This document shows, piece after piece, positions 29,340 through 40,208 of a DNA stretch of 64,000 nt. This DNA is from Arthrobacter sp. ATA002. Its GTDB lineage: Bacteria > Actinomycetota > Actinomycetes > Actinomycetales > Micrococcaceae. Position numbers and translations under genes: made by a program. A model generated the notes under the pieces. The model did not search any database. It saw only the letters and a list, made by a program, of their open reading frames with translations, and was not told the DNA's origin. Every line of letters starts with the position of its first letter. Position 1 is the stretch's first letter. Where the stretch lies: assembly GCF_026898095.1 (NCBI RefSeq), contig NZ_CP114015.1:1984001-2048000 (forward strand). Reading direction: 5' to 3'.

Positions 29340-29345
29340 TAGAGT
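29340..29345 (+). promoter_or_regulatory. Probable -10 box of leaderless mshC
   Basis: TAGAGT ends 6 nt before the GTG at 29352. mshC may therefore have its own promoter besides read-through from uppP. Confidence 0.4.
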
Positions 29346-29351
29346 TGACCT

Positions 29352-30635
29352 GTGATTGCGTGGAAAAGCTCCCCCCTGCCCGTCCTGCCCGGAAACTCTC
29401 CGGAACTGGCCCTCTACGATTCGGCCCTGCACCGGACCGTTCCCGTGCGCACCGGAGGTGCCGCCAGTCTTTATGTCTGCGGCATCACTCCCTATGACGC
29501 CACGCACATGGGACATGCCTCCACCTATGTGGCCTTTGACCTGCTGAACCGGCAGTGGCGGGACTCCGGCAACACAGTCCAGTATGTGCAGAACGTCACG
29601 GACATCGACGATCCGCTCCTCGAGCGGGCCAACGACCGGGGCCTGGACTGGCGGGAACTTGCGCAGGAGCAGACTCAGCTGTTCCGGGAGGACATGGAAG
29701 CCCTGAACGTCATTGCGCCGGACAACTACGTCGGTGCGGTGGAGTCCATTGAATGGATCGTGCCCGTCGTGGAGGATCTGGTGCGCCGCGGAATTGCCTA
29801 CCGGGTCCCCGGCGAGGGCAGCGAACCCGACGGCGACGTTTACTTTTCCGTCGACGCGGCCTCGCATCTGGACACGGACGACGCCGGTGCCTGGCGGCTG
29901 GGCGCTGTCTCCGGCCTCACCGCGGAGCAGATGCTGCCGCTCTTCGCCGAGCGCGGCGGGGACCCGCTGCGTCCCGGCAAGCGCAACTCGCTGGACCCGC
30001 TGCTGTGGCGGGTTCAGCGTCCGGGGGAGCCGTTCTGGGACGGGGCGTCACTTGGATCCGGCCGGCCCGGCTGGCATATCGAGTGTTCCGTCATCGCGCA
30101 GCGTTTTCTGCCCGCACCTTTCACAGTGCAGGCGGGCGGCTCGGATTTGGTCTTCCCGCACCACGAAATGAGTGCGGGGCACGCCTATGCCTGCTCCGGG
30201 ACCCCGCTGGCGCGCCACTATGCCCATGCCGGAATGGTGGGCCTGGACGGCGAGAAGATGAGCAAGTCCCTGGGCAACCTCGTGCTGGTGTCCTCTCTGC
30301 GGGCCAAGGGCACCGATCCGGCCGCCATCCGTGCCGTGCTGCTCAGCCACCACTACCGCACCGACTGGTTCTGGACCGGCGAACAGCTGGCCGCGGCCGA
30401 AGAGCGGCTGTCCCTCTGGCGGCGGGCGCTGCCTGTCACCGGATATGCGCAGGCCGGCCACATGCTGGCCGACGTGCGGACAGCCCTGTCCCGTGACCTG
30501 GACGCGCCGGCCGCGCTGGCAGCGGTTGACGACTGGGCCGCCTCCGCCCTTGCCGCCCCCGCCGAAGACTCCGGCAGTGACGCTGCCGACCTGGCCGGTT
30601 CAGCCGTGGACGCACTGCTGGGAATCCGCCTCTAG
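29352..30635 (+). CDS. mshC: Cysteine:GlcN-Ins ligase (mycothiol biosynthesis)
   Basis: ATP-dependent ligase joining L-cysteine to glucosaminyl-inositol, the third step of mycothiol synthesis. 427 residues. It resembles cysteinyl-tRNA synthetase but is shorter and lacks the tRNA-binding C-terminus. Seen: zinc/cysteine site [17 protein letters not shown] (HIGH-like, about residues 41-54), [27 protein letters not shown] with the zinc Cys, [13 protein letters not shown], and [12 protein letters not shown] (KMSKS, about 300). Its presence shows that the cell uses mycothiol as its low-molecular-weight thiol. Confidence 0.96.
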   Translation: MIAWKSSPLPVLPGNSPELALYDSALHRTVPVRTGGAASLYVCGITPYDATHMGHASTYVAFDLLNRQWRDSGNTVQYVQNVTDIDDPLLERANDRGLDWRELAQEQTQLFREDMEALNVIAPDNYVGAVESIEWIVPVVEDLVRRGIAYRVPGEGSEPDGDVYFSVDAASHLDTDDAGAWRLGAVSGLTAEQMLPLFAERGGDPLRPGKRNSLDPLLWRVQRPGEPFWDGASLGSGRPGWHIECSVIAQRFLPAPFTVQAGGSDLVFPHHEMSAGHAYACSGTPLARHYAHAGMVGLDGEKMSKSLGNLVLVSSLRAKGTDPAAIRAVLLSHHYRTDWFWTGEQLAAAEERLSLWRRALPVTGYAQAGHMLADVRTALSRDLDAPAALAAVDDWAASALAAPAEDSGSDAADLAGSAVDALLGIRL

Positions 30636-30677
30636 CGGATCGGTTTCAGCGCCGCGCAGGCAGCGATGTTGGGGAAC

Positions 30678-31556
30678 CTAGTCCCGCCGGCGGCGTTTGA
30701 GGTACCGCTCAAATTCGCGGGCGATCGACTCGCCGCTGGCCTCCGGCAGCTCGGCGGTGTCCTTGGCTTCTTCAAGCTGCCGGACGTACGCGGCAATTTC
30801 GGGATCCTCGGTAGCCAGTTCATCGACCCCTCGTTCCCAGGCGTCGGCCTCATCCGTCAGCAGGCTGGTGTCCAGGGGAGCCTGCAGCAGTTCTTCGATG
30901 CGGTGGAGCAGTGACAGCTGAGCCTTCGGCGAGGGGGAGTGCCCCACATAGTGGGGGACCGCCGCCCACAGTGACACCGCGGGGATGTCGGCGAGCCCTG
31001 CCATTTCGGCGAGCACCCCCACAATGCCGATCGGCCCCTCGTAGTGCGAGGACTCCACCTTCAGGTCCGCCCGCAGGCCGCCGTCCTCGCAGGTGACCGT
31101 GACCGGAATGGGGCGGGTGTGCGGCACATCGGCGAGCAGCGCGCCGGCCAGGACAATGCAGTCGACCCCAAGTTCCTTCGCAAGGGCAATCAGCTCGGCC
31201 GTGTAAGCGCGCCACTTGTAGGAGGGCTCCACTCCGGAAACAAAGATGACGTCCAGGTTACTGCCGGGAACTTCGGCCCGGGAAATGCGGGTGGTGGGCC
31301 ATTTGATTCTGCGTTCTCCGGACGCCAGCCGTTCTATCACAGGGCGGGTGAACTGGAAATCGTAATATTCGTCGGCGTTCAGGCTTGCGATCTTCTCGCT
31401 TTCCCAGAACATGCTCAGGAATTTCACGGCATCGCTGGCGGCCTCTCCGGCGTCGTTCCAGCCTTCGAAAGCAGCCAGCATCACCGTGGTGCGGTCCTGG
31501 GGGCCGCCGAAAGAATCCTGGAGACCAAGGGGCGGGGTTTTGTCGGTATTGCTCAC
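30678..31556 (-). CDS. PAC2 family protein
   Basis: About 292 residues, related to proteasome-assembly chaperone 2 (PAC2/DUF75). TVMLAAFEGWNDAGEAASDAVKFL, YYDFQFTRPVI, SGVEPSYKWRAY, LAGALLADVPHTRPIPVTV and GPIGIVGVLAEMA define the family. The GTG at 31556 is chosen because a -10 box lies 6 nt upstream and the longer in-frame reading adds low-complexity sequence. It is convergent with mshC, its usual neighbour. Function in bacteria is not established; a direct role with the proteasome genes at 35-41 kb is only a possibility. Confidence 0.87.
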   Translation of the reverse strand: MSNTDKTPPLGLQDSFGGPQDRTTVMLAAFEGWNDAGEAASDAVKFLSMFWESEKIASLNADEYYDFQFTRPVIERLASGERRIKWPTTRISRAEVPGSNLDVIFVSGVEPSYKWRAYTAELIALAKELGVDCIVLAGALLADVPHTRPIPVTVTCEDGGLRADLKVESSHYEGPIGIVGVLAEMAGLADIPAVSLWAAVPHYVGHSPSPKAQLSLLHRIEELLQAPLDTSLLTDEADAWERGVDELATEDPEIAAYVRQLEEAKDTAELPEASGESIAREFERYLKRRRRD

Positions 31557-31562
31557 AGACTC

Positions 31563-31568
31563 ACCATA
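31563..31568 (-). promoter_or_regulatory. Probable -10 box of the leaderless PAC2 gene
   Basis: Minus-strand TATGGT ends 6 nt before the GTG. Confidence 0.4.
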
Positions 31569-31646
31569 AGCCCAGCACGCCGCGCTGTCAGGACCGGGGA
31601 CGGGCATCGCCGGAAGCGGGGTAAACCCGGGGGCCGGCAGGCCCAG

Positions 31647-31652
31647 TAGACT
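31647..31652 (+). promoter_or_regulatory. Probable -10 box of the leaderless HAD gene
   Basis: TAGACT ends 7 nt before the ATG at 31660. No Shine-Dalgarno. Confidence 0.4.
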
Positions 31653-31659
31653 GGTACGC

Positions 31660-32381
31660 ATGTCTTCCACTGTCCCGGCACCCCTGCACACCGAACCCGA
31701 AAATGGCCCGCTCCAGGCGGTGTTGTGGGACATGGACGGAACCATTGTCGACACGGAACCATACTGGATCCAGGCGGAAAAGGATCTCGTGCACTCTTAC
31801 GGCGGTTCCTGGACCGACGCCGACGCCGAGATGATGATTGGCCAGGCGCTGACTTTCAGCGCCGGCCTCCTGCAGAACGCCGGCGTTCCCCTGGGCATCC
31901 GCGAGATCATCGACCGCCTGATCGGGGCCGTGGTGGAACAGGTGCGGCGGAACGTCCCTGGCGTCCCGGCGCACGGGAGCTGCTCGCGGAGCTGGCGGCA
32001 GCCGGCACCCCGTGTGTCCTGGTGACCATGTCCGAGGCAGCTCTGGCCGAGGAGGTCTGCAGCCGGCTGCCGGCCGGAACCTTCTCCTTCCTGGTCACCG
32101 GTGACATGGTCAGCCGGGGCAAACCCCATCCGGAGCCGTACCAGCTGGCTTTCGACCGGCTGGCCGCGCAGATCCCGGGGCTGGCCAAAGGCCGGGTGCT
32201 CGCCATCGAGGATTCCTTCCCGGGCGTCACTTCCGCCCGTGCCGCGGGACTGGTCACCCTCGGTGTACCGCACTTCGTTCCGCTGCCTCCGGATGACAGC
32301 CGGCACGAGTGGGACACCCTGGCCGGAAAAACGGCGGCAGACCTCGCTTCCCTGGTGCATGCCGAGGCGGCTGCCCGTTGA
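31660..32381 (+). CDS. HAD family phosphatase, frameshifted
   Basis: Haloacid-dehalogenase hydrolase of about 240 residues after correction. Motif I is VLWDMDGTIVDTEP (nucleophile and acid Asp, about residue 23), motif II VTMSEAAL, motif III lysine in SRGKPHPEPYQLA, motif IV AIEDSFPGVTSARAAG. This is subfamily IA with a helical cap, like beta-phosphoglucomutase/phosphatase enzymes; the substrate is unknown. One C is missing in the CCC at 31956-31958; restoring it gives RRNVPWRPGARELLAELAAAG. Its TGA overlaps the TTG start of the next gene. Confidence 0.9.
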
Positions 32382-33540
32382 GCGGCGGCGGTGCCGAAAC
32401 TCCGGAGCCCGTCCGGAGCGACGGAATCCCGCTGGGCCGCATCGCCGGCGTGCCCGTCTATCTTGCCTATTCCTGGTTCATCATTGCGGCGCTGATCGTT
32501 CTCTTTTTCGGCCCGCTTGTCGGGCGGAACTTTCCGTATTTGGGTGCCGGGGCGTATGCCGTCGCCCTGGGCTACGCCCTCCTGCTCCTGGTGTCCGTCC
32601 TCGTCCATGAACTGGCGCACGCCCTGACCGCCAGGGCCTACCGCTGGCCGACCGCGAAGATTGTCCTGACCCTTTGGGGCGGACATACCCAGTTTGGCCA
32701 CGTCCGTTCCACCCCCGGCCCCTCGCTGCTGGTGGCACTGGCCGGACCCGCCGCAAACTTCCTGCTGGCCGGTGTTGGCTGGATCATCCTCCTGGCGGTC
32801 CCGCTTCACCCGGTGGGTTACCTGCTGGCGGAAATCCTCATCTGGGCCAACCTCCTGGTCGCCATCTTCAACATCCTGCCCGGACTGCCGCTGGACGGAG
32901 GGCGAATCGTTGAATCCGCGGTGTGGAAAGCCACCGGTTCACAGGACCGGGGAACCGTCGCCGCCGGATATGCCGGACGCATCATCGCCGCCGCCCTCGC
33001 CGCCGCCGTCATCCTGCCCCCTACCTGCGGCAGCAGGAGCCGGACCTGCAGGTGGTCCTGCTCACTGCGCTCGTCTCGGGAATGCTCTGGATGGGTGCCG
33101 GCGCCAGCATCAGCAACGCCCGTCTGCGGCTGCGCCTGCCCTCCATCAGCGCCGGTGCGCTGATGGCCCCGGCAGTGTCGGTGCCGGCAGCTTCGTCGGT
33201 TTCCGGTGCCCGGGAAATGCTGGCGGCCCACCCCGGCGCCACCCTCGTGATTACCGCGCCGACCGGCCAGCCGTGGGCCGTTGCCGACGCCGGAGCCCTG
33301 GCACAGGTGCCCGCGCAGCTGGCCGCTGCCACACCCGTTGACGCCGCCGCCAGGCCGCTGGCCCCGGGCGCCTACGTTCCGGCCGCCGCTGCGGGTTCTG
33401 AACTCGTGGACTACCTCGCTAAACTTCAGGGCAGTGAGTATGCGGTGATCGACCGTGACGGCGGCGTTGTGGGACTGCTGACGCAGGCTGCCGTCCTCGA
33501 CGCCATGAACACCAAGCCGGCCAAACGGCGTACTTCCTAA
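32378..33540 (+). CDS. Site-2 protease (M50) family protein with CBS domain, frameshifted
   Basis: Intramembrane zinc metalloprotease, about 387 residues after correction. The TTG at 32378 overlaps the HAD stop (TTGA) and opens SGGGAETPEPVRSDGIPLGRIAG. Seen: zinc motif VLVHELAHALTARAY (HExxH, about residue 78), the third zinc ligand in FNILPGLPLDGGR, about six hydrophobic helices, and a C-terminal CBS-like region (VSVPAASSVSGAREML, EYAVIDRDGGVVGLLTQAAV). One C is missing in the run 33017-33021. Such proteases cleave anti-sigma factors or other membrane regulators; the target is unknown. Confidence 0.88.
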
Positions 33541-33733
33541 TGCTGATCTGACACCGGCTGTTCCGGCCCGGTGAGCCCCGGATTGCGCCTGGGCCGCGTC
33601 GTACGGCCGGATCCGCAGAATGCGGTGCCCGGCACGGCACCGCGCCGCCGGCTGCACCCCGCCGCTGCCCCAACACCATCATCCCCAGCTTCACCCCCAG
33701 CCAGCACCACCTAGATCCAAAGGAACGTAATCC

Positions 33734-34822
33734 ATGAACTCGGAGACCCCGGGCCAGACAGCCGCTACAGCCCCCCACGGCGCCGACCACCGCAGGGGAC
33801 CGCTGCGCCCGGGGGAGCGTGTGCAGCTTACTGACGAAAAGGGCCGGCACAGCACCATCACCCTGACCGCGGGCGGTGCCTTCCACACGCACCGCGGATT
33901 CCTGTCCCATGACGTGATCATCGGCACGCCTGAAGGCACCATCGTCACCAACACCACCGGCCAGCAGTACCAGGTGCTGCGGCCGCTGCTGTCGGACTTC
34001 GTGCTGTCGATGCCGCGCGGCGCCGCCGTCGTCTATCCCAAAGACGCCGGCCAGATTATCACCATGGCCGACATCTATCCCGGTGCCCGCGTTGTCGAAG
34101 CCGGGGTCGGCTCCGGCGCCCTGAGCATCTCCCTGCTGCGAGCCGTCGGCGACTCCGGCTCGCTGCATTCCTTCGAACGCCGCGAGGAATTCGCCGACAT
34201 CGCCCGCGGCAACGTGGAAACATTCTTCGGCGGACCGCACCCGGCCTGGAACATCACGCTGGGGGACTTCCAGGAGGAAGTGGTCCGCACTGAGCAGCCC
34301 GGCAGCGTGGACCGCGTGGTCCTGGACATGCTGGCCCCCTGGGAATGCACCGACGCCGTCGCCACCGTCCTCGCCCCGGGCGGTGTGTGGATTTCCTACG
34401 TTGCCACCGTTACCCAGCTCTCCCGCACGGCCGAGGCCATCCGCGCCGACGGCAGGTTTACGGAACCGGACGCCTGGGAATCCATGGTCCGCGGCTGGCA
34501 TCTGGAAGGCCTCGCAGTCCGGCCGGACCACCGCATGGTGGCCCACACCGGGTTCCTGCTGACCGCCCGCCGGCTCGCCGAGGGCGCCACCGGACTCGTG
34601 GCCAAGCGCCGCGCATCGAAGACCAATTTCAGCCAGGAGGACCTGAACGCGTGGACGCCGGCCGCCGTGGGCGAGCGCGAGGTCTCCGCCCACAAACTGC
34701 GCCGGGCCGCCAAGGACGCCGCCTCGAAGATCCAGCGCGGTGCGCTGGAAAAGGCTGAAAAGTACGGGGCGGATCAGGACGGTACGCCGGAAACCCCTAG
34801 CCGCAATCAGGTTGCCGGATAA
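33734..34822 (+). CDS. trmI: tRNA (adenine-58-N1)-methyltransferase
   Basis: SAM-dependent enzyme making m1A58 in the tRNA T-loop. 362 residues. The N-terminal barrel (RGPLRPGERVQLTDEKGRHSTITL) is followed by the Rossmann core with SAM loop VVEAGVGSGALSISLLRAVG (about 120-139), SFERREEFADIARGN, and VDRVVLDMLAPWE. The C-terminal ~80 residues are a lysine-rich extension. AAAGGAAC precedes the ATG. trmI just upstream of arc(mpa) is the conserved order in actinobacterial proteasome loci. Confidence 0.94.
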   Translation: MNSETPGQTAATAPHGADHRRGPLRPGERVQLTDEKGRHSTITLTAGGAFHTHRGFLSHDVIIGTPEGTIVTNTTGQQYQVLRPLLSDFVLSMPRGAAVVYPKDAGQIITMADIYPGARVVEAGVGSGALSISLLRAVGDSGSLHSFERREEFADIARGNVETFFGGPHPAWNITLGDFQEEVVRTEQPGSVDRVVLDMLAPWECTDAVATVLAPGGVWISYVATVTQLSRTAEAIRADGRFTEPDAWESMVRGWHLEGLAVRPDHRMVAHTGFLLTARRLAEGATGLVAKRRASKTNFSQEDLNAWTPAAVGEREVSAHKLRRAAKDAASKIQRGALEKAEKYGADQDGTPETPSRNQVAG

Positions 34823-34877
34823 CCGGGGGACGGCAAAGACAAGAGGTCACAACCCGTGTGTTGCCTGCGTTGCTGGG

Positions 34878-34895
34878 CTATCGTCAAATCGATAG
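34878..34895. promoter_or_regulatory. Inverted repeat CTATCG-N6-CGATAG upstream of arc
   Basis: A perfect 6-bp inverted repeat 30 bp before the arc ATG, inside the short promoter region of the proteasome operon. It could be a regulator site. No PafBC or SigR-type signal is obvious here. Confidence 0.35.
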
Positions 34896-34925
34896 ACCCT
34901 GCGCAACGTGAAGGTGGTCGCAACC

Positions 34926-36689
34926 ATGGCTGAAGCAGAAAACACGGTCAACCCCGGGGCCGACGATCCGCGCGGGTACTTCCGCGGAACCCCGGCTTCC
35001 GGCACTGACGCGCAGCAGTTGGCTGTGCTGCGGGACAAGCTGCGGAACGTGGACCGGCAACTGTCGGCGCTGACGCACAACAATGCCCGGCTGGTGGCGA
35101 TGCTGGAGACGGCAAAGGCGGAGATCATCCGCCTGAAGGACGCCCTCGAAAAGGAGGGCGCCACGCCCTTCAGCTTCGCCACCGTCATTTCGGTGAACCA
35201 CCGGGTGCCGCCCAGCAGCGGCAGGACCACCACCGCAGCCGTCCAGGACAGCCTGGACATTATCCAGTCCGGCCGGAAGCTTCGCGTATCGGTCAGCCCG
35301 CTGCTTGACATGAACCAGATTGTTCCGGGGCAGGAAGTGCTCCTCAACGAGTCCCTGGTGGCCGTGGCGTCACTGGGCTTCGAACGCAGCGGCGAGCTGT
35401 TCACCGTAAAGGAACTCCTGGGCCGGGACCGCTGCCTGGTGGTCGGACGGGCCGACGACGAACGCGTGGTCCGTCTGAACGGCCCGCTGGAAGCCGAACG
35501 GGTGCGGGTCGGTGACGCACTAACAGTGGACACCCGCATTGGCTACGCGCTGGAAAAAATTCCGCGCAGCGAGGTGGAGAACCTGGTCCTGGAGGAAGTC
35601 CCGGACATCTCCTATTCGGATATCGGCGGTCTTGGCCCGCAGATCGAGCAGATCCGTGACGCCGTCGAGCTGCCGTTCCTGCATCCGGACCTGTACCGGG
35701 AGCACGGTCTGAAGGCGCCCAAGGGCATCCTGCTGTACGGCCCTCCCGGCTGCGGCAAGACCCTGATCGCCAAGGCGGTGGCGCATTCGCTGGCCGCCCG
35801 CGTCATGGAGCAGACCGGATCGCTGGGCACCCGCAGCTACTTCCTGAACATCAAGGGCCCCGAGCTGCTGGACAAGTACGTGGGAGAGACCGAGCGGCAT
35901 ATCCGGCTGATCTTCGCCCGGGCCCGCGAGAAGGCCTCGGGAGGCAGCCCCGTGGTGGTGTTCTTCGACGAAATGGACTCCCTGTTCCGCACCCGCGGAA
36001 CCGGAATCTCGTCCGACGTCGAAACCACCATTGTTCCGCAGCTGCTCTCCGAGATCGACGGCGTGGAGAAGCTGGAGAACGTCATCGTCATTGGCGCTTC
36101 CAACCGTGAGGACATGATCGATCCGGCCATCCTGCGGCCGGGACGACTGGACGTCAAGATCAAGATCCTGCGGCCCGACGCCGAAGGCGCGGCCGAAATC
36201 TTCGCCAAGTACCTGACCCCCGACCTGCCCCTGCACCGGGAGGACCTGGCGGAGAACGGCTACGACCCGCAAATGACAGTCCGCGAAATGATCCGGCGGA
36301 CCGTGGAGAAAATGTACGCCGAGGACAAATCCAACGAGTACCTGGAGGTCACCTACGCCAACGGCGACACGGAAATGCTGTACTTCAAGGACTTCAACTC
36401 CGGGGCCGTCATCCAGAACGTCGTGGACCGGGCCAAGAAGTACGCCATCAAGGACCTGCTGACCCTGCACCAGCGCGGCCTGCGCATTGATCATTTGATG
36501 CGGGCCGTGGTGGATGAGTTCCGTGAGCATGAAGACATGCCCAACACCACCAATCCGGACGACTGGGCCCGTATTTCCGGGAAGAAAGGCGAGCGCATCA
36601 CGTACATCCGCACCATCATTCAGGGCAAGGCCGGGCAGGAGCCCGGGCGCACCATCGAAACCACTGCCAACCCCGGACAGTATCTGTGA
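34926..36689 (+). CDS. arc: Proteasome-associated AAA ATPase ARC/Mpa
   Basis: Hexameric unfoldase that captures pupylated proteins and feeds them to the 20S core. 587 residues. The N-terminal coiled coil ([22 protein letters not shown], about 45-80) binds Pup; tandem OB domains follow. The AAA module has Walker [14 protein letters not shown] (about 272), pore region, Walker [12 protein letters not shown] (about 344) and the SRH segment [13 protein letters not shown]. The last residues are GQYL, the C-terminal Tyr-Leu anchor that docks on the proteasome. The ATG at 34926 is preferred to an in-frame GTG at 34908. It overlaps dop by GTGA. Confidence 0.96.
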   Translation: MAEAENTVNPGADDPRGYFRGTPASGTDAQQLAVLRDKLRNVDRQLSALTHNNARLVAMLETAKAEIIRLKDALEKEGATPFSFATVISVNHRVPPSSGRTTTAAVQDSLDIIQSGRKLRVSVSPLLDMNQIVPGQEVLLNESLVAVASLGFERSGELFTVKELLGRDRCLVVGRADDERVVRLNGPLEAERVRVGDALTVDTRIGYALEKIPRSEVENLVLEEVPDISYSDIGGLGPQIEQIRDAVELPFLHPDLYREHGLKAPKGILLYGPPGCGKTLIAKAVAHSLAARVMEQTGSLGTRSYFLNIKGPELLDKYVGETERHIRLIFARAREKASGGSPVVVFFDEMDSLFRTRGTGISSDVETTIVPQLLSEIDGVEKLENVIVIGASNREDMIDPAILRPGRLDVKIKILRPDAEGAAEIFAKYLTPDLPLHREDLAENGYDPQMTVREMIRRTVEKMYAEDKSNEYLEVTYANGDTEMLYFKDFNSGAVIQNVVDRAKKYAIKDLLTLHQRGLRIDHLMRAVVDEFREHEDMPNTTNPDDWARISGKKGERITYIRTIIQGKAGQEPGRTIETTANPGQYL

Positions 36690-38293
36690 GCGTGCGCCGT
36701 GTCATGGGCACGGAAACCGAGTACGGCGTGCTGGCGCCCGCCCTGCCCGCAGCCAACGCCACGGTCCTGTCCAGCCAGATCATCAACGCCTATGCGGCCA
36801 CGCGGCGCAGCGGCATGGGCAACTTCCGGGAACACGCTGGGACTACACCGACGAAGCTCCGCTGAACGACGCCCGTGGCTTCACCGTGCCCCGCACCGCA
36901 GCCGATCCGACCCAGCTGACGGATGCGCCGCCGGTGCTGGACGCGGAGCAAATCGCCATGGAGGGGGAGGGCCGGCGGCGCTCTACGGAGAACAGTCCGC
37001 TGACAACGCCGTCCTCATGAACATGGTGCTGTCCAACGGTGCCCGGCTGTACGTGGACCATGCCCATCCGGAGTATTCCTCGCCCGAGGTGACCACCCCG
37101 CGCGACGCCGTGCTGTGGGACAAAGCCGGCGACGCCGTGGTGCTGGCCGCCATGCGGCACATCGCCGCCGCGCCGGGCTTCTCACCGGTGAACCTGTACA
37201 AGAACAACACCGACAGCAAAGGTGCGTCCTACGGTTCCCACGAAAACTATCTGGTGCCGCGCAGCGTTCCGTTTGCCCATCTGGTGCAGGGGCTGGTGCC
37301 CTTCTTCGTCAGCCGGCAGGTCATTGTTGGCTCCGGCCGGGTGGGCAGGGGCACCAGCAACCAGCGCCAGGGCTACCAGCTGAGCCAGCGCGCCGATTTC
37401 TTCGAAGCCGAAGTGGGGCTGGAAACCACCATCCGGCGGCCCATCGTCAACACCCGCGACGAACCCCACGCCGTGGCGGAAAAATACCGCCGCCTGCACG
37501 TGATCATCGGCGACGCCAACCTCAGCGAAGTGTCGGCGCTGCTCAAAGTGGGAACCACGTCCATTGTGCTGTCCATGATCGAGGCCGGCACCGGCCCGGC
37601 TATCGAACTGCGGGATCCCGTGGGGTCCCTCCAGGCCATTAGCCACGACCCCACCCTGGAACAGCTCGTGGAACTCAAGGACGGCCGGATGGTCACCGGG
37701 CTGGACCTGCAGGAGATGTACCTGGAGGCCGCCGCCCGGCACTGCCGAAGCAGCGGCGCCGACGCCGACACCGAGGACATCCTCACCCGGTGGACGTCCC
37801 TGGTGGGCACCCTCAAGCGCGACCCGATGGAAGCCGCCTCCTCCGTGGACTGGGTGGCCAAGCTGCGGCTGCTGCAGGCCTACCGGGACCGGGACGGACT
37901 GGCGTGGTCCGACCCCCGGCTGCACCTGGTGGACCTGCAGTACTCCGACATGCGGCCGGAGAAGGGCTCTACTACCGGCTGGCGGCCCGCGGAGAAATGG
38001 AGCGGGTCCTCACTGATGCCGAGATCGCCCGGGCGGTCAACGAACCCCCCGAGGATACCCGCGCCTATTTCCGCGGCAAGTGCGTGAGCCGTTTCCCCCA
38101 TGAAGTGGTGGGAGCAAGCTGGGACTCGATCATTTTCGAGCTGCCGTCGCACCGGCGCCTGCAGCGCATTCCCACCCGCGAACCGCTCCGGGGCACGCGG
38201 GCGCTGACCGAGGAACTGTTTGCCGCTTCGGCCGACGCGGAGGATTTTGTCGCCCGGCTCCTGACCGGTCCCGAACATAGCGTGGCACCATAG
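36686..38293 (+). CDS. dop: Depupylase/deamidase Dop, three frameshifts
   Basis: Glutamine-synthetase-fold enzyme that deamidates the C-terminal Gln of Pup and removes Pup from substrates. About 536 residues after correction. The GTG at 36686 overlaps the arc stop (GTGA) and gives [16 protein letters not shown]. Seen: ATP/Mg motif [66 protein letters not shown] and [15 protein letters not shown]. Missing bases at about 36836, 36970 and 37967 split the gene into four frames; each correction restores conserved sequence (for example [18 protein letters not shown]). The break pattern matches the other genes in the window. Confidence 0.92.
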
Positions 38294-38375
38294 GACTAAG
38301 CGTCAGAGTTCGGATCCGGCAGGACACGGCAGGACCCGTCAACGGGCCGGATTCCGGCCAGGAGAGGCAACGATC

Positions 38376-38578
38376 ATGTCAACCCAAGACCGCAAAAGCA
38401 CCGCACCCCGCACCGAGGAAGAGGAACTGGAGGAGACGCCCCTCCGGCAGGGGACCCCGCCGCGGCGGCATCGCCCCAGACCGAAGGCGTGGATGACCTC
38501 CTGGACGAGATCGACGGCGTGCTGGAAAACAACGCCGAGGAATTTGTCCGGGGCTTCATCCAGAAGGGCGGACAGTAG
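38376..38578 (+). CDS. pup: Prokaryotic ubiquitin-like protein Pup, frameshifted
   Basis: Small disordered tag ligated to lysines of proteasome substrates; 67 residues after correction. It is not open in one frame: after MSTQDRKSTAPRTEEEELEE a C is missing in the CCCC at 38439-38442. Restoring it gives ETPPPAGDPAAAASPQTEG, then the conserved Pup C-terminus VDDLLDEIDGVLENNAEEF and VRGFIQKGGQ, ending at TAG 38578. The terminal GGQ means that Dop must deamidate it to GGE before PafA can use it. GGAGAGG lies upstream of the ATG, and prcB starts 3 bp after the stop. Confidence 0.9.
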
Positions 38579-38581
38579 CGG

Positions 38582-39406
38582 ATGACCCACCGGGACCCTG
38601 CAGCAGCAGTAAACGGGGCGCCGCCGCCCTCCTTCACCGACCATCTGGCCCGCCACCATCCCGGCCTGCTGCCCTCCGCCCGGCAGCTGGGCACCGCGGG
38701 ACCCGGATCAGCGGCTGCGGCAGCGCCGCAGGCCACCACCATCGTTTCCCTGACCTACGCGGGCGGCGTGCTGATGGCCGGCGACCGGCGGGCCACCATG
38801 GGCAACATGATCGCCAGCCGGCACATTAAGAAGGTCTTTCCGGCGGATACCTACTCGGTTGTCGGCATTGCCGGCACCGCCGGCCTGGCGGTGGACATGA
38901 TCCGGCTCTTCCAGGTGGAGCTGGAGCACTACGACAAGATCGAGGGGACGCCCATGAGCCTGGACGGCAAGTCCAACCGCCTGGCCGCCATGGTGCGCTC
39001 CAATCTTCCCCTGGCCCTGCAGGGGCTCGCCGTCGTGCCCTTGTTTGCCGGGTACGACACCGAGCGCCATCTGGGCCGTCTGTTCTCCTACGATGTGACC
39101 GGGGGCCGTTACGAGGAGTACGAATTCCACAGCGTGGGATCGGGCTCCGTGTTCGCCCGGGGAGCGCTGAAAAAGCTGTGGCAGCCGGGCCTCGACGAGG
39201 AACAGGCGGTGGCGGTCGCCGTCGAAGCCCTCTACGACGCGGCCGACGACGACTCCGCCACCGGCGGGCCGGACCTGGTCCGGCAGCTGTGGCCGGTCGT
39301 TTACGTGGTCAACAGCGCCGGACACCGGGAAATCCCGGAACGGGAACTGCAAATGACGGCGCGGAACCTGGTTGAGCGCCGCTCCGTTGCCGGGCGGGAG
39401 AGCTGA
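38582..39406 (+). CDS. prcB: Proteasome beta subunit
   Basis: Catalytic subunit of the 20S proteasome, 274 residues. The propeptide of about 51 residues ends before the nucleophile Thr in [12 protein letters not shown] (Thr52). Other Ntn-hydrolase features: [18 protein letters not shown] with the catalytic Asp, Lys in [20 protein letters not shown], and [14 protein letters not shown]. Self-cleavage would expose the Thr. It lies between pup and prcA, with 2 bp to the prcA ATG. Confidence 0.96.
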   Translation: MTHRDPAAAVNGAPPPSFTDHLARHHPGLLPSARQLGTAGPGSAAAAAPQATTIVSLTYAGGVLMAGDRRATMGNMIASRHIKKVFPADTYSVVGIAGTAGLAVDMIRLFQVELEHYDKIEGTPMSLDGKSNRLAAMVRSNLPLALQGLAVVPLFAGYDTERHLGRLFSYDVTGGRYEEYEFHSVGSGSVFARGALKKLWQPGLDEEQAVAVAVEALYDAADDDSATGGPDLVRQLWPVVYVVNSAGHREIPERELQMTARNLVERRSVAGRES

Positions 39407-39408
39407 CC

Positions 39409-40208
39409 ATGACCCAGCAGTTCTATGTATCGCCCGAACAGCTAATGAAGGACCGGGCGGATTTCGCCCGGAAAGGATTGCCCGGGGCCGTTCCGTCGTC
39501 GTCCTCACCTGCCGCGACGGCATCGCCCTTGTCGCGGAGAACCCATCGCCGTCGCTGCACAAGCTGGGCGAGATTTACGACCGGATCGGATTTGCCGCCG
39601 TGGGCAAATACAACGAGTTCGAGAGCCTGCGTCAGGCCGGCGTCCGGTACGCCGATGTGCGCGGTTACTCCTATTCCCGGGAGGACGTTTCGGCCCGCGG
39701 GCTGGCCAGCGTCTATGCCCAGAGCCTGGGCTCGGTGTTCACCACGGAGGGGAAGCCCTTCGAAGTGGAACTCGCCGTGGCCGAAGTGGGGGCCGAGCCC
39801 TACGCAGACCACCTGTACCGCCTGACCTTTGACGGATCAATCGCCGATGAAAGCAATTTTGTGGTGATGGGCGGGCAGGCCGAGGTGGTCCGTGAAGCCC
39901 TGGCCCGGACCTGGAACCAGGACACCGGGTTTCCGGAAGCAGTCCGCACCGCGGTCGCCGCGCTTTCCGCTACCCGCGGCCGCCCGGAACAGACATCCGG
40001 ATCCGGGGTCAACGTCAACGGGGACGGATCGTCCGGTTACGGCGGCAGTGAGGCCGCAGCGGGCGAGCCCGAGCGCCTCGGAGCGGGACTGCTTGAAGTG
40101 GCTGTCCTGGACCGGTCTCCGCTGTCCTCCCGGGGCACTGTGCGGGCGTTCCGGCGAATCAACACTGTCGAGCTGGACCGGCTGCTGTCCGGGCCGGAGG
40201 GAAACTGA
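39409..40208 (+). CDS. prcA: Proteasome alpha subunit, frameshifted
   Basis: Outer-ring subunit forming the gated channel. About 266 residues after correction. It starts [23 protein letters not shown]. One G is missing in the GG at 39475-39476; restoring it gives [24 protein letters not shown], the expected alpha-subunit strand. Then [38 protein letters not shown] and [15 protein letters not shown]. The C-terminal tail after about residue 195 is Gly/Ser-rich. Its TGA overlaps the pafA ATG by one base. Confidence 0.93.
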
